From: an uncultured Faecalibacterium sp.
Lineage (GTDB): Bacteria > Bacillota > Clostridia > Oscillospirales > Ruminococcaceae
Assembly (NCBI GenBank): GCA_934518555.1
Contig: CAKSXW010000054.1
Coordinates: 1 to 12,951, forward strand
Length of the DNA: 12,951 nucleotides
Direction of reading: 5' to 3'
Of this stretch, positions 12,835 to 12,951 are shown in pieces. Position 1 is the stretch's first letter. Every line of letters starts with the position of its first letter. The notes under the pieces were generated by a model, which was not told where the DNA came from, did not search any database, and was given only the letters and a program-made list of their open reading frames with translations. The position numbers and the translations under genes were made by a program.

Positions 12835-12951
12835 TTATTTGCGTCTCGGGTGGATATGCACTTCCGGGATCGCTACGTTATCGTAGTGGATCGGCTTATC
12901 TGCCGCCGGAGTGCCGTCCGCATCCGTATGATGTGCCACCTTGCCGGTATG
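12835..12951 (-). CDS. C-terminal end of an unidentified gene (5' end outside the window)
   Basis: Reading the - strand from the window edge, 38 codons are open and end at TAA (12835-12837). The visible tail is hydrophilic, rich in His, Asp and Pro, and ends NVAIPEVHIHPRRK. Codon third positions are GC-rich, like the other genes. The other two - strand frames are closed by stops. A + strand frame over the same bases is also open, but its product looks less protein-like. The bidirectional terminator at 12719-12756 is in the right place to end it. I do not recognise the family and give no function. Confidence 0.45.
   Translation of the reverse strand, partial: HTGKVAHHTDADGTPAADKPIHYDNVAIPEVHIHPRRK

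Overview
The window is an ordinary-looking chromosomal segment from a GC-rich member of the Clostridia (Bacillota). The gene families (PepV, DUF3842, MgtE, a COG2426 small membrane protein, an AzgA-type purine permease), strong AGGAGG-like ribosome binding sites, extended -10 promoters and hairpin terminators all fit that group. The CTG/CGG-rich codon use and gene style resemble Faecalibacterium or a close Oscillospiraceae relative; this placement is inference, since no rRNA or marker search was possible. All complete genes are on the + strand. One partial gene enters from the right on the - strand. I see no transposase, phage gene, CRISPR array, tRNA or rRNA.

Layout: (1) 106-1374 folC (folate polyglutamylation), preceded by a 22-bp dyad and closed by a strong symmetric terminator. 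(2) 1375-1861 is a 487-bp AT-rich gap holding an 11-bp-arm palindrome, a good promoter and a second dyad just after the predicted transcription start. (3) 1862-4506 is a three-gene operon: MATE exporter, exonuclease III/AP endonuclease, COG2426 small membrane protein. (4) 4639-6459 is pepV plus a DUF3842 gene, with its own promoter and terminator. (5) 6590-9346 is a single large M16C zinc metallopeptidase with its own promoter. (6) 9347-9702 is a 356-bp gap with a promoter, a possible UP element and an approximately 212-nt structured leader for mgtE (9703-11064). (7) 11327-12697 is an NCS2/AzgA purine permease with its own promoter, a leader hairpin and a bidirectional terminator. (8) 12835-12951 is the C-terminal end of an unidentified - strand gene.

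The contents suggest housekeeping nutrition and maintenance: folate retention, peptide and dipeptide degradation (M16C protease and PepV), Mg2+ uptake, purine uptake, base-excision repair and drug efflux. The genes form five predicted transcription units besides folC, with promoters readable for five of them. All five promoters have a TGN extended -10.

The best candidate for something undescribed is the mgtE leader. It contains a possible 31-codon upstream ORF with a Pro-Pro pair. A segment inside that ORF (9582-9591) can form a 10-bp helix with 9671-9680, which excludes the hairpin that otherwise sequesters the mgtE ribosome binding site and ends in five T residues. It does not match the known Mg2+ riboswitch (M-box) over its full length. 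The mechanism proposed is inference from base pairing only.
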